NCBI GenBank assembly: GCA_019750915.1
Contig: JAIENY010000044.1
Coordinates: 1-64,000 of the forward strand
Length of the DNA: 64,000 nucleotides
From: Xanthobacteraceae bacterium
GTDB lineage: Bacteria; Pseudomonadota; Alphaproteobacteria; Rhizobiales; Xanthobacteraceae
Reading direction: 5' to 3'
Shown piece by piece: positions 8,494 through 17,372 of this stretch (its first letter is position 1; each line of letters opens with the position of its first letter). The translations under genes and the position numbers were made by a program. Below the pieces are notes generated by a model, which saw nothing but the letters and a program-made list of their open reading frames with translations, ran no database searches and had not been told where the DNA came from.

Positions 8494-10068
8494 ATGAGTG
8501 ATCTCGTGCCCTCTCCGGCTGATGCTGCGGCCGCTGCCCCGCGTACCCGGCGGGCGGCCGCGCAGCGCGTCCGGGAAGCCCGTGACCGGCTAATTTCAAC
8601 CAGCGGCACCCGACCCGCATTCGATTACGAATTGCTGCGCCAATACGCGCAAACACGGATGTCCGCATCGCTCGTCGTTGTCCTGCTGGTCATCTCCACT
8701 GGCGCGCTGTCAAGCCTCTGGATGCCGTTACTCAACGCCGGACTCTGGACCTGCGGAATGCTGGCGATTCACGCAGCCGTCATCCGTCTGTGTGCCAAAT
8801 TCCTGAAGCAGCCCTCAAATCCGGCGACAACTCGTCGGTGGCGAAGACGGTTTGTTCTCTTCGACCTGATTTACGGCCTTGCCTGGACGATCATCCTTGT
8901 GCACCCGTCCGGAGCGGATGCGGTTTCCAGCACCCTGATGCTGTTTGTGATGATGCTGGTCGTGGCCGTCTCCAGCATGCTCGCGGCCACCCAGCCCATC
9001 GCAGCGTTCGCCTCCACAATCCCCGTGACAGCCGCCATCGCGGTCAATTTCGTTCTGCGCGGGTCGTTTAATGATTACGTCCTCGCCGCTCTCGCCGTGA
9101 CGGCGGAATGCTATTTCGGCCTGCTCGCCCACCGCCTGCATTCGACAACACTGGCGACACTTGAGGCCCGCGCCGAAAAAGATGCGCTGATCGGCGAGCT
9201 CGAGCAAGCGAAGGCAATCTCCGATGAGGCCAGACATCGCGCGGAATCAGCCAATATCTCGAAATCGCGCTTTCTTGCGCAGATGAGCCACGAGTTGCGT
9301 ACGCCGCTCAACGCCATCCTCGGCTTTTCGGAAGTGATGAAGAGCGAGATTTTCGGCCCTCACGCGATCCCCGCCTACAAGGATTATTCAGCGGATATCC
9401 ATAATTCGGGCGTCCATCTGCTCAACCTGATCAACGAAATCCTCGATCTGTCGCGGATCGAGGCGGGCCGTTACGAGCTAAACGAAGAGCCATTTTCGCT
9501 CGTGCACGTGGTGGCTGACTGCCATCATCTCCTGAAGTTGCGCGCATCAAGCCGTGGCATCACCATTCACGAGATGTTCGAACAGGACATGCCGAAATTG
9601 TGGGGCGACGAACGCGCCACGCGTCAGGTCGTGCTCAATTTGCTGTCCAACTCCATCAAGTTCACCCCACGCGGTGGCGAAATCTGGCTGAAAGCCGGCT
9701 GGACGGCGTCCGGGGGGCAATATCTCAGCGTCAAGGACAACGGATCCGGAATTCCGGAAGACGAGATTCCCATTGTGCTAGCCTCATTCGGCCAGGGATC
9801 CAATTCGATCAAGTCGGCCGAACAGGGCGCCGGACTGGGCTTGCCGATTGCCAAGAGTCTGATCGACATGCACGGCGGCACTTTCACGCTAAAATCGAAG
9901 CTGCGGATCGGTACCGAAGTGATTGTCACCTTCCCGCCCGAGCGGGTGATGGCGGCGCTGGCTCCGTTGCCCGAGGGCGCACCTCCGCTGCAGCCGGATC
10001 GCCCGGAACCAACCGAAGTCGCCCGCCTTCGCCGTTCACCAATCGTGAACGCGGGTACGGGATCATAA
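8494..10068 (+). CDS. Membrane sensor histidine kinase (PdhS/PleC-like core)
   Basis: A 524-residue sensor kinase. An Ala/Arg-rich cytoplasmic N terminus (1-50) is followed by about six hydrophobic helices (55-210), then a short coiled coil (about 222-255). The HisKA box contains the phosphoacceptor H266 (SHELRTP). The ATPase domain keeps the N box (LSNSIKFTP) and G boxes (DNGSGIP, GAGLGLPIAKS). The sequence around the His (LNAILGFSEVMKSEIFGP) is that of the DivJ/PleC/PdhS class, which in alphaproteobacteria phosphorylates DivK/PleD. No response regulator is adjacent. The membrane part has no recognised ligand domain. A Pro-rich tail closes the protein. Confidence 0.88.
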   Translation: MSDLVPSPADAAAAAPRTRRAAAQRVREARDRLISTSGTRPAFDYELLRQYAQTRMSASLVVVLLVISTGALSSLWMPLLNAGLWTCGMLAIHAAVIRLCAKFLKQPSNPATTRRWRRRFVLFDLIYGLAWTIILVHPSGADAVSSTLMLFVMMLVVAVSSMLAATQPIAAFASTIPVTAAIAVNFVLRGSFNDYVLAALAVTAECYFGLLAHRLHSTTLATLEARAEKDALIGELEQAKAISDEARHRAESANISKSRFLAQMSHELRTPLNAILGFSEVMKSEIFGPHAIPAYKDYSADIHNSGVHLLNLINEILDLSRIEAGRYELNEEPFSLVHVVADCHHLLKLRASSRGITIHEMFEQDMPKLWGDERATRQVVLNLLSNSIKFTPRGGEIWLKAGWTASGGQYLSVKDNGSGIPEDEIPIVLASFGQGSNSIKSAEQGAGLGLPIAKSLIDMHGGTFTLKSKLRIGTEVIVTFPPERVMAALAPLPEGAPPLQPDRPEPTEVARLRRSPIVNAGTGS

Positions 10069-10104
10069 GTCCGGCTACGCCGTACAGGACAACCGAAGTG
10101 TCAA

Positions 10105-10320
10105 ATGGCTTGCGATACTCCGTGCATTACCGTCTGCATCATGATGCCCGGCATCGGACTTTGCATGGGATGCGGCCGCACGATCGAGGAAATATCGGAC
10201 TGGGACATAAGAACGCAGGACGAGCGGCGCTCGATCATGGCTTCGCTTTTGTCGCGAATGGAGAATGCCGGTCTGGAACCCAGTGTGGCCTTGCGGGAAC
10301 GTTTGGCAGATCTCGCGTGA
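10105..10320 (+). CDS. DUF1289 family small cysteine-rich protein
   Basis: A 71-residue protein of the DUF1289 (YdhL-like) family, often labelled a putative Fe-S protein. Four cysteines in the pattern C3, C7, C11 (CDTPCITVC) and CMGCGR near 20-23 could bind a metal or cluster, followed by the family's RTIEEISDW segment. The function is unknown. It lies 36 bases after the sensor kinase and 37 bases before a retropepsin-like gene, all on the same strand. Confidence 0.85.
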   Translation: MACDTPCITVCIMMPGIGLCMGCGRTIEEISDWDIRTQDERRSIMASLLSRMENAGLEPSVALRERLADLA

Positions 10321-10357
10321 TTGGGATGGATGGACTTGCCGTAATGGACTTGGCGTG

Positions 10358-10864
10358 ATGCGCTTCTTGATTCTTGTCGTAATGCTTCTGACCATCGGCG
10401 GTGCGACGCTGGCGGCCCAGCCCGCTGCGCTGTTGCAGGTCAAACACATGGCGCGGTACGCAATCACCTCATGGTCGCAGGGAAAGCCTCGCCTTGTGAA
10501 TATCAATCGCGCGCACAACGGCGACTTCGAGCTTCGGGCCAAGGTTAACGGTGTCGCCGCGCCGATGGTGATCGACACTGGCGCGACATCGGTTGTCCTT
10601 ACCTACGAAGCTGCAAGCGCAGCCGGTCTTCCGCTTGATCTTGCGAATTACGATGTCGACCTCGAAACCGCAGGTGGCCGTGTGCGCGCCGCGCGCGTGA
10701 CCCTCGATCGGGTCGCTGTCGGCAAGCTTGTCGAGCTGTCGGTGCCTGCACTTGTCGTTCCGCGTGGACAGCTCAGAACCAGTCTGCTCGGCATGAGCTT
10801 CCTGAATAGGCTCGAAAGCTGGGAAGTGCGGCCGGACACGCTGATCCTGCGTGGCTACCCGTAA
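10358..10864 (+). CDS. Retropepsin-like aspartic protease, clan AA (TIGR02281 type)
   Basis: A 168-residue protein with a hydrophobic N terminus (MRFLILVVMLLTIGGATLAA) that acts as signal peptide or anchor. The single aspartic-protease site VIDTGATSVVL lies near residues 72-82 and a second conserved hydrophobic-Gly segment (LLGMSFLNRL) near 150, as in the TIGR02281 family of bacterial periplasmic retropepsin-like proteins. ATG 10358 is chosen because it gives the export signal; the same frame is open further upstream into the DUF1289 gene. It ends one base before the convergent dusA. Confidence 0.85.
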   Translation: MRFLILVVMLLTIGGATLAAQPAALLQVKHMARYAITSWSQGKPRLVNINRAHNGDFELRAKVNGVAAPMVIDTGATSVVLTYEAASAAGLPLDLANYDVDLETAGGRVRAARVTLDRVAVGKLVELSVPALVVPRGQLRTSLLGMSFLNRLESWEVRPDTLILRGYP

Positions 10865-10865
10865 A

Positions 10866-11858
10866 CTACGCGGCCACTCGCACGGCTGCGTCTTGCGGCA
10901 CAAGACTTAGCGCTTCACGCAGTTGATCCAGCCCGGCATCGGCGCCGGTGCAATTCTCCGCCAACGCACGGCGGAACGCGCGCGCGCCCGCAACACCATG
11001 GAATGCCCCGACAAGATGCCGCGTGATTGCGTGAAGCCTTGTGCCCTGCGCCCGTTCGCGTTCGATATACGGGAAAATCGATTCAATCACCTCGTGCATC
11101 GACCGATGCGGCGGCGGCGCGCCGAAAATCAGATGATCCACCGCAAGCAGCCGCCAGGGCTCCTGATAAGCGGCGCGCCCCAGCATCACGCCGTCGACTT
11201 GCTCCAGATGCACGGCAGCATCCTCGATTGAGGAGACGCCGCCGTTGATTGCAATCGGCGTATCGCGCATGGCCTCTTTCAGGCGATACACCCGGCCGTA
11301 ATCAAGTGGAGGAATATCCCTGTTTTCCTTCGGCGACAGCCCGTTCAGCCAGGCCTTGCGGGCATGGACGATCAGGCCGTCGGCACCCGCGGCAACAACG
11401 GCGCGCGCCAGGGCATCAAGTGCAACCTCGGGGTCCTGATCGTCGATGCCGATCCTGCATTTCACGGTGACGGGAACGCCCACCACCGCTTTCATCGCCG
11501 CCACACACCGCGCAACCAGTTCAGGCTCGGCCATCAGACAGGCGCCAAACCGGCCATCCTTGACGCGGTCTGACGGGCAGCCGACGTTGAGGTTGATTTC
11601 ACCGTATCCGTAATCCGCGCCAATCCGGGCACTTTCAGCGAGATCGTCAGGATTGGAGCCGCCGAGCTGCAGCGCGAGTGGATGTTCGCACGGATCGAAA
11701 CCGAGCAGCCGGCTGCGATCGCCGTGAATGACAGCGCCGGTGGTCAGCATCTCGGTGTAAAGGCGTGCGCCTCGCGTGAGCGCACGATGGAAGACGCGAC
11801 AATGCCGGTCCGTCCAATCCATCATAGGCGCAACAGAAAATCTGAAGCTGTCGTCCAC
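10866..11858 (-). CDS. dusA: tRNA-dihydrouridine synthase A
   Basis: An FMN enzyme of 330 residues that reduces uridines in the D-loop (positions 20/20a) of tRNA. The N-terminal VAPMMDWTDRHCR motif identifies DusA. LNVGCPSDRVKDGRFGACLM carries the catalytic Cys of the Dus family (near residue 94), and HARKAWLNGLSPKENR is the DusA-specific loop. GTG 11858 is taken as start; the family usually begins 8-10 residues before APMMDW, which agrees. A perfect 13-bp hairpin lies 31 bases upstream of this start. Confidence 0.95.
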   Translation of the reverse strand: MDDSFRFSVAPMMDWTDRHCRVFHRALTRGARLYTEMLTTGAVIHGDRSRLLGFDPCEHPLALQLGGSNPDDLAESARIGADYGYGEINLNVGCPSDRVKDGRFGACLMAEPELVARCVAAMKAVVGVPVTVKCRIGIDDQDPEVALDALARAVVAAGADGLIVHARKAWLNGLSPKENRDIPPLDYGRVYRLKEAMRDTPIAINGGVSSIEDAAVHLEQVDGVMLGRAAYQEPWRLLAVDHLIFGAPPPHRSMHEVIESIFPYIERERAQGTRLHAITRHLVGAFHGVAGARAFRRALAENCTGADAGLDQLREALSLVPQDAAVRVAA

Positions 11859-11888
11859 GGCGCTCTCAATTCGATCTGTAACAACGGT

Positions 11889-11917
11889 GAACGGCTTCGC
11901 CTTGGGCGAAGCCGTTC
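11889..11917. repeat. Perfect 13-bp inverted repeat upstream of dusA
   Basis: GAACGGCTTCGCC (11889-11901) pairs without mismatch to GGCGAAGCCGTTC (11905-11917) around a TTG loop. No T-run follows on either strand, so it does not look like an intrinsic terminator. It would lie in the 5' untranslated region of dusA if transcription starts further right. The rest of 11859-12003 holds no convincing gene. Confidence 0.7.
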
Positions 11918-12003
11918 ATAGAAGCCAAATCATATATGACTTGCGAAGCGCAGGCTATGCCGCCGCAGCCACGGCAGGCAGACCCAGCTCCCTGAGCGCG
12001 CAT

Positions 12004-12030
12004 AAAAAAGGCCGGGGCATAGCCCCGGCC
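12004..12030 (-). terminator. Rho-independent terminator of frc
   Basis: Stem GGCCGGGGC/GCCCCGGCC with an ATA loop. Read on the minus strand it is followed by six T, 34 bases past the frc stop codon. Confidence 0.92.
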
Positions 12031-12063
12031 AAAGTCACCCTCGGGGTAGATTTGATGACGCGA

Positions 12064-13317
12064 TCAGACGGCCTTCGCCGCGTGCATCTCAGTGATCTGT
12101 TCCTGATTGTAGCCGAGCTGAGCGAGCACTTCGTTGGTGTGCTGGCCGAGCAGCGGAGATGCAGTGACCTCCACCTTCAGGTCCGAGAACTTGATCGGGC
12201 TACCGACGGTCAGATACTTGCCGATCTTCGGATGATCGACCTCAACGATAGTGCCGCTCTCACGCAGCGACTTGTCATTGGCGATTTCCTTCATCGACAG
12301 AACCGGAGCGCAAGGAATGTCGAACTTGCGCAGGATATCGACAGCCTCGAACTTGGTCTTGTCGGCCAGCCAGCCTTCGATGAAGTTGAAGATGTCGAAA
12401 ATCTTGTCCTGACGGGCTTCAGCGGTATTGTAGCCTGGATCCTCGATCCACTCCGGCTTGCCGAGTGCCTTACAGATCGGTGCCCAGGCATGACCCTGGA
12501 TGGTGAAGTAGATGTAGGCGTTCGGATCGGTTTCCCAGCCCTTGCACTTCAGAACCCAACCCGGCTGACCGCCACCGCCTGCGTTGCCGCCACGCGGAAC
12601 GACGTCGGAGAAGGTGCCGTGCGGATACTGCGGATACTCTTCGAGGTAACCGATTGCATCGAGACGCTGCTGGTCGCGCAGCTTGACGCGGCACAGATTG
12701 ATGACCGAGTCCTGCATCGAGGCCGCGACCTTCTGGCCCTTGCCGCCGTTGCCGTTGCGGGCATGCAGCGCCGTGAGAATGCCGATGGCGAGATGCATAC
12801 CGGTGTTCGAGTCGCCCAGAGCCGCGGCCGACACGGTCGGAGGACCATCCCAGAAACCGGTGGTCGAAGCAGCACCACCAGCGCACTGCGCGACGTTCTC
12901 ATAAACCTTCAGATCTTCGTAGTGGTGGCCATCCGAGAAGCCCTTCACGGACGCCAGGATCATGCCCGGGTTCAGCGACTGGATGTGTTCCCAGGTGAAG
13001 CCCATGCGATCAAGCGCGCCGGGGCCGAAGTTCTCCACCATCACGTCCGATTCCTTGATCAGCTTGGTGAGGACTTCCTTGCCCTGCGCTGTCTTGGTGT
13101 CCAGCGTCAGCGAGCGCTTGTTCGAGTTCAGCATGGTGAAGTAAAGCGCGTCCGCGTCTTTGACGTGACGCAGCTGGCTGCGGGTGACGTCACCCGAACC
13201 AGGACGCTCGACCTTGATAACGTCGGCGCCAAACCAGGCGAGAAGTTGCGTGCAGGCCGGACCGGCCTGTACGTGCGTGAAGTCGATGATCTTAATACCG
13301 TCAAGTGGCTTGCTCAT
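12064..13317 (-). CDS. frc: Formyl-CoA:oxalate CoA-transferase (class III)
   Basis: This enzyme moves CoA from formyl-CoA to oxalate, giving oxalyl-CoA and formate; it acts in the cytoplasm with Oxc. At 417 residues it is close to the Oxalobacter enzyme (428) and follows it almost line by line. The two known active-site residues are present at the same numbers: Q17 (THVQAGP) and D169 (ALGDSNTG), the Asp that forms the aspartyl-CoA thioester. The flexible tetraglycine loop reads [13 protein letters not shown] second paralog lies 300 bases upstream on the same strand, then oxc, suggesting the order oxc, frc2, frc in one or two transcripts. It ends in its own terminator. Confidence 0.95.
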   Translation of the reverse strand: MSKPLDGIKIIDFTHVQAGPACTQLLAWFGADVIKVERPGSGDVTRSQLRHVKDADALYFTMLNSNKRSLTLDTKTAQGKEVLTKLIKESDVMVENFGPGALDRMGFTWEHIQSLNPGMILASVKGFSDGHHYEDLKVYENVAQCAGGAASTTGFWDGPPTVSAAALGDSNTGMHLAIGILTALHARNGNGGKGQKVAASMQDSVINLCRVKLRDQQRLDAIGYLEEYPQYPHGTFSDVVPRGGNAGGGGQPGWVLKCKGWETDPNAYIYFTIQGHAWAPICKALGKPEWIEDPGYNTAEARQDKIFDIFNFIEGWLADKTKFEAVDILRKFDIPCAPVLSMKEIANDKSLRESGTIVEVDHPKIGKYLTVGSPIKFSDLKVEVTASPLLGQHTNEVLAQLGYNQEQITEMHAAKAV

Positions 13318-13395
13318 CGCGATCTTTCCTTTCGAGCGTTCACTTCATTGCCGACGCATGATGCTCGTAAAGATCATGCATCAGGAATTCAAAAC

Positions 13396-13602
13396 TCAGT
13401 CGTACCGACGGCGAAACAAATAGCTCGCGCTGAAATCCAGTTCCGCAAGAGCCTCGTCCGCTTCGGAGTCTAGTTGCGCGTCATCGGCATGCAGACATGC
13501 ATCGACCTTTTCCATAACTGCGAAGCCGCGAATGTCACCGGACCGAACAACGATGTCCCCGTTTACACCCATGAGCTTCGCAAGATCGACCGCTGCACGC
13601 AT
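13396..13602 (-). CDS. Possible small acidic protein between the two frc genes (68 aa)
   Basis: A 68-codon frame lies between frc2 and frc in the same direction, 15 bases after the frc2 stop. The product would be acidic in its middle (residues about 38-55 rich in Asp/Glu/Ala) with a basic end (FRRRYD). No family is recognised. No good ribosome site precedes the ATG. It could be translated by reinitiation after frc2, or the frame may be chance. The interval to frc (13318-13395) shows nothing further. Confidence 0.3.
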   Translation of the reverse strand: MRAAVDLAKLMGVNGDIVVRSGDIRGFAVMEKVDACLHADDAQLDSEADEALAELDFSASYLFRRRYD

Positions 13603-13617
13603 GATAAAATCCGTATT

Positions 13618-14895
13618 CTATTCCGCCGCCTGAAGCGGTGGCTCCCCGAGCGCTCCGGACTCTTTGATCGACGCGATCGCAGCCGCGTCAAACCCAAGAA
13701 CGTCCGCAAGAATCTGATTGGTGTGCTCCCCCAGCAGCGGGGAGCGTTCCACTTCCGTCACGCTGTCAGACAGCTTGATCGGGTTGCCGACCGACAGATA
13801 CTTGCCGCGTACCGGATGATCAACCTCGACCAGAGTCCCCGTCGCATAAAGCGACTGGTCCTCGGCGATTTCCTTCATCGACAGGATCGGGCCGCACGGG
13901 ATGTCGTACTTGTTGAGGATATCCATGGCTTCGAACTTGGTCTTGGTCATGGTCCAGGCTTCAATGCGCGTGAAGATCTCGTTGAGATGCGGCAAACGCT
14001 TGGCCGGAGTCGCATAATGCGGATCGGTCTTCCAACCCGGCTCGCCGATTACCTCGCAAATCTTCTCCCAGGCTGGAGCCTGAGTGATGAAATAGAGATA
14101 GGCGTTCGGATCGTTTTCCCAGCCCTTGCACTTGAGAATGCGCCCGGGCTGACCACCGCCGGAGTCGTTGCCGGCGCGAGGCACGGCATCACCAAAAGGG
14201 ATCCCCTCGCCATACTGGCTGTATTCCTTCATCGGACCGCGCTGCAGACGCTGCTGGTCACGCAACTTGACGCGACACAGATTGAGCACGCCGTCCTGCA
14301 TCGCGACAGAAACCTTCTGTCCCTTGCCGCTATGCGAACGCTGAAACAACGCAGCAAGAATGCCTATCGCAAGATGAAGACCGGACCCGCTGTCGCCGAT
14401 CTGAGCACCGGTCACAAGCGGTAGACCGTCGCGAAAGCCTGTGGTCGAAGCCGAGCCTCCGGTGCACTGCGCGACGTTCTCATAAACTTTGCAATCCTCG
14501 TAAGGACCAGGACCGAAGCCCTTGATCGAAGCCACGATCAGCTTTGGATTGATTGTCTGAATCTTTTCCCACGGAAAGCCCATACGATCGAGAACACCCG
14601 GAGCAAAATTCTCCACGAGCACATCGCACGACTTCATCAACGCGGTCAGAACTTCTTTGCCCTTGGCATTCTTCGTATCAAGGGTGATCGAACGCTTATT
14701 GTGGTTCAGCATCGTGAAATAGAGGCTGTCAGCGTTCGGAACGTCCTGAAGCTGCTGGCGGGTAATATCGCCTACGCCCGGACGTTCGACCTTGATCACA
14801 TCCGCGCCAAACCACGCAAGCAATTGCGTACATGTCGGACCGGACTGTACGTGAGTGAAGTCGAGAATCCTGACTCCACTAAGCGCCTTGGTCAT
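13618..14895 (-). CDS. Second formyl-CoA transferase paralog (class III CoA-transferase)
   Basis: A 425-residue paralog of the neighbouring frc. It keeps Q17 (THVQSGP) and the catalytic Asp, here D168 (QIGDSGSG). Two sites near the active centre differ: the FWDGPP segment reads FRDGLP, and the tetraglycine loop reads SGGGQPGR in place of GGGGQPGW. This suggests another CoA donor or acceptor, but oxalate remains the best guess from the neighbourhood. The start is ATG 14895, preceded by GGAGAGGG; the open frame extends 26 codons further up without a ribosome site. It lies 103 bases after oxc, with a hairpin between. Confidence 0.9.
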   Translation of the reverse strand: MTKALSGVRILDFTHVQSGPTCTQLLAWFGADVIKVERPGVGDITRQQLQDVPNADSLYFTMLNHNKRSITLDTKNAKGKEVLTALMKSCDVLVENFAPGVLDRMGFPWEKIQTINPKLIVASIKGFGPGPYEDCKVYENVAQCTGGSASTTGFRDGLPLVTGAQIGDSGSGLHLAIGILAALFQRSHSGKGQKVSVAMQDGVLNLCRVKLRDQQRLQRGPMKEYSQYGEGIPFGDAVPRAGNDSGGGQPGRILKCKGWENDPNAYLYFITQAPAWEKICEVIGEPGWKTDPHYATPAKRLPHLNEIFTRIEAWTMTKTKFEAMDILNKYDIPCGPILSMKEIAEDQSLYATGTLVEVDHPVRGKYLSVGNPIKLSDSVTEVERSPLLGEHTNQILADVLGFDAAAIASIKESGALGEPPLQAAE

Positions 14896-14960
14896 TATTC
14901 CCTCTCCGTCTGTTTTGGTTTTTATTTTTCTTGTTTTGAGTTTTACACCTTTGGAACGAA

Positions 14961-14990
14961 CCCTCTCCGCCACCGAAATGGCGGAGAGGG
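14961..14990. repeat. Perfect 12-bp inverted repeat between oxc and frc2
   Basis: CCCTCTCCGCCA (14961-14972) pairs with TGGCGGAGAGGG (14979-14990) around CCGAAA. No T-run follows on the minus strand, so full termination is unlikely. In the oxc-frc2 transcript the hairpin sits 8 bases after the oxc stop and could protect the oxc message from 3' decay. Confidence 0.7.
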
Positions 14991-14998
14991 CAAACTGA

Positions 14999-16732
14999 TT
15001 ACTTCTTCTTGACGACGCTCTGCGGGTTGAGGCTGCCGATGTTGCCGCTTTCGCTGCCGGCAGCCGGATCGATCACCGCGTTGATGAGGGTCGGCTTGCC
15101 CGAATCCATCGCCGTATCGACGGCGCGCTTCAGTTCGTCAGGCGTGGTCACGTTGACGCCAACACCACCGAACGCTTCCATCATCTTGTCGTAGCGCGCG
15201 TCCTTGACGAACACCGTGGTGCCCGGATCGCGGCCGGTCGGATCGGTGTCGAGTCCGCGATAGATACCGTTGTTGTTGAAGATGACGATGCAGACCGGGA
15301 GGTTGTAACGGCAGATCGTCTCGACCTCCATGCCGGAGAAGCCGAACGCCGAGTCGCCCTCGACCGCCAGAACCGGCTTTCCGCTTTCGACAGCCGCGGC
15401 AACCGCGAAGCCCATGCCTATGCCCATCACGCCCCAGGTGCCGACATCCAGACGCTTGCGCGGCTGGTACATGTCGATCACGCCGCGTGCGAGGTCGAGC
15501 GTGTTGGCGCCTTCGTTGACGAGGATCGCATCCGGGCGCTCCTTGATCACGGTGCGCAGCGCACCGAGCGCACTGTGGAAGTCCATCGGCGAGGTGTTCT
15601 TCATCAGCTTCGGAGCCATCTTGGCGATGTTGGCTTCCTTCTTCGAGTTGACCGCATTGATCCAGTCAGCCGACGGAGCCTGCCACTTGCCATCGATGCC
15701 TTCGAGCAGCGCCGAAATGCACGAGCCGATGTCGCCGACCAGCGGGGCAACAATCTCGACGTTCGAATCCATTTCCTTCGGTTCGATATCGATCTGGATG
15801 AACTTCTTAGGGGCTGCGCCCCAAGTCTTGCCCTTACCGTGAGACAGAAGCCAGTTGAGACGCGCACCGACGAGCAGCACGACATCCGACTCCTGCAGAA
15901 CGGTCGAACGTGCTGCACCAGCCGACAACGGATGAACGTCAGGCAGAAGACCCTTGGCCATGCTCATCTGAAGGAACGGAATGCCGCTCTTTTCGACGAA
16001 CGTGCGGATTTCCTCATCGGCCTGCGCGTACGCCGCGCCCTTGCCGAAGATAATCAGCGGCTTCTTCGCACCCTTGAGAACATCGAGCGCACGCTTGACC
16101 GCGCTTGGTGCAGGAATTTGAGCCGGCGCAGGATCGATCACCTTAACCAGTGACTTGGCGCCTTCCGCAGCATCGACAACCTGCGAGAACAGCTTGGCCG
16201 GCAGATCGAGGTACACACCGCCCGGACGGCCGGACACCGCAGCGCGAATCGCGCGCGCAACGCCGATGCCGATGTCCTGAGCGTGAAGAACGCGGAACGC
16301 CGCCTTGCAGAGAGGCTTGGCAATCGCGAGCTGATCCATTTCTTCGTAGTCGCCCTGCTGGAGGTCGACAATCTCACGCTCGGAGGAGCCGGAGATCAGG
16401 ATCATCGGGAAACAGTTGGTGGTCGCGTTGGCGAGAGCAGTCAGACCATTGAGGAAGCCGGGGGCAGAAACCGTAAGGCAAATACCCGGCTTCTTGGTGA
16501 GGAAGCCGGCGATTGCGGCTGCGTTACCGGCGTTCTGTTCATGACGGAACGAAACAACGCGAATACCTTCGGCCTGCGCCATACGGCCGAGATCCGTGAT
16601 CGGAATGCCCGGCACGTTGTAAATCGTTTCAACGCCATTGAGCTTGAGCGCGTCGATGACGAGATGAAAACCATCCGTCAGCTCCCGCTCCGCTGCGTTA
16701 ACATCAATACTCTGTGCGACTGCTACTGACAT
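14999..16732 (-). CDS. oxc: Oxalyl-CoA decarboxylase
   Basis: A thiamine diphosphate enzyme of 577 residues that converts oxalyl-CoA to formyl-CoA and CO2. The N-terminal catalytic Glu is E65 (FRHEQNAGN). The ThDP/Mg motif runs from GDSAFGFSG to NNNGIYRG near residues 465-500, and [10 protein letters not shown] near 320 belongs to the ADP/nucleotide region of the middle domain. Length fits Oxalobacter Oxc (568). The start has GGGAGGG seven bases upstream. It leads the minus-strand oxc-frc2-frc group and is divergent from oxlT across a 640-base control region. Confidence 0.96.
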   Translation of the reverse strand: MSVAVAQSIDVNAAERELTDGFHLVIDALKLNGVETIYNVPGIPITDLGRMAQAEGIRVVSFRHEQNAGNAAAIAGFLTKKPGICLTVSAPGFLNGLTALANATTNCFPMILISGSSEREIVDLQQGDYEEMDQLAIAKPLCKAAFRVLHAQDIGIGVARAIRAAVSGRPGGVYLDLPAKLFSQVVDAAEGAKSLVKVIDPAPAQIPAPSAVKRALDVLKGAKKPLIIFGKGAAYAQADEEIRTFVEKSGIPFLQMSMAKGLLPDVHPLSAGAARSTVLQESDVVLLVGARLNWLLSHGKGKTWGAAPKKFIQIDIEPKEMDSNVEIVAPLVGDIGSCISALLEGIDGKWQAPSADWINAVNSKKEANIAKMAPKLMKNTSPMDFHSALGALRTVIKERPDAILVNEGANTLDLARGVIDMYQPRKRLDVGTWGVMGIGMGFAVAAAVESGKPVLAVEGDSAFGFSGMEVETICRYNLPVCIVIFNNNGIYRGLDTDPTGRDPGTTVFVKDARYDKMMEAFGGVGVNVTTPDELKRAVDTAMDSGKPTLINAVIDPAAGSESGNIGSLNPQSVVKKK

Positions 16733-16863
16733 CTCATACCCTCCCAGGGTTACCCGCTTTGCCGCGGTTTCCTATTCGAACTGATTGACCAAACTCGCTG
16801 GGCACGAGTGGCCGGCGTGGTTGTGATCGTCCTTAGTAAAAAACCATGGCATACGAATGCAAC

Positions 16864-16875
16864 TGAATGCATTCA
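16864..16875. promoter_or_regulatory. Palindrome TGAATGCATTCA upstream of oxc
   Basis: A perfect 12-bp palindrome about 132 bases upstream of the oxc start. The half element GAATGC is repeated in direct orientation at 16855-16860, and the stretch just before it (TGGCATACGAA) repeats the left half of the 19-bp palindrome at 17037. It is a plausible regulator site; the regulator is unknown. Confidence 0.4.
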
Positions 16876-17036
16876 AGACAAACTCTTTGGCTACCTGTTG
16901 TCATAACAGCGGGATCGAGCGTTGAAGGGAGATGGCGTAACTCAGGATTCGCCAGCTGCGTCAAGGCCTTAACCGTTACCAACAGACGCGCAAACATGCG
17001 CCTGAAGATCGGCGCATCTTACGCTGGCGAAGGTGA

Positions 17037-17055
17037 TTGGCATACGAAATACCAA
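17037..17055. promoter_or_regulatory. 19-bp palindrome, copy 1 (candidate operator)
   Basis: TTGGCATACGAAATACCAA is an imperfect inverted repeat (TTGGCAT / ATACCAA, one mismatch). A second copy with the same arms and spacing lies at 17308-17326. Two copies 271 bases apart in a divergent control region suggest binding of a dimeric regulator, perhaps with looping. Confidence 0.5.
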
Positions 17056-17307
17056 CTGTCAATAAAGTTCTCCTTGAACCAAATGCCGCAGGTAGCACCT
17101 ATCCGGGCCGGGTGAATCACGACCTTGGAGAGATGGCAGACAGAGAGCCGACGAGGCCTTTTTGAGGGTGCCGAAAGGCCAAAGTTCAAGCCTCAAGGCA
17201 CCCAGCACCCCTGCGGCATGTTGTCGCCACGTTCAAAAATAGCCTGTATTTACTGGGTATTTTGGATGTTTTGCGTTTCACCCACCGGGTTTCTCTGCTT
17301 GCCTGTT

Positions 17308-17326
17308 GGCATATCACATACCAAAA
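17308..17326. promoter_or_regulatory. 19-bp palindrome, copy 2, overlapping a possible oxlT promoter
   Basis: TTGGCATATCACATACCAA matches copy 1 in 15 of 19 positions, including both arms. A possible promoter overlaps it: TTGCCT at 17301-17306 and CAAAAT at 17324-17329, 17 bases apart. That arrangement would suit repression of oxlT relieved by an inducer. The promoter is a weak match and is inferred. Confidence 0.5.
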
Positions 17327-17372
17327 TCGTCGCACGCATTTCCGTCAAGAGAGTGCGATTGGGAGGAACGAT

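Larger units (their letters stand above)
16733..17372. other. Divergent control region between oxc and oxlT
   Basis: A 640-base region without a convincing gene. It is less GC-rich than its surroundings and holds several palindromes, listed separately: a 12-bp one near oxc and two related 19-bp ones nearer oxlT. Open frames here (for example 16867-17115 on +) lack ribosome sites and recognisable products. It must contain the promoters of both flanking transcription units. Confidence 0.7.

Noticed and set aside
11941-12003. A minus-strand peptide ending LRELGLPAVAAAA after the frc terminator
   Set aside because: It resembles a protein C terminus, but no start exists between it and the terminator, and it is too short to assign; a chance frame or an old remnant.
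11776-13473. A 565-codon open frame on the plus strand opposite frc
   Set aside because: It lies antisense to a well-supported formyl-CoA transferase. High GC content at third positions keeps opposite frames open, and the product has no recognisable domain.
16867-17115. An 82-codon frame in the oxc-oxlT control region
   Set aside because: No ribosome site, no domain, and it crosses palindromes that look regulatory.
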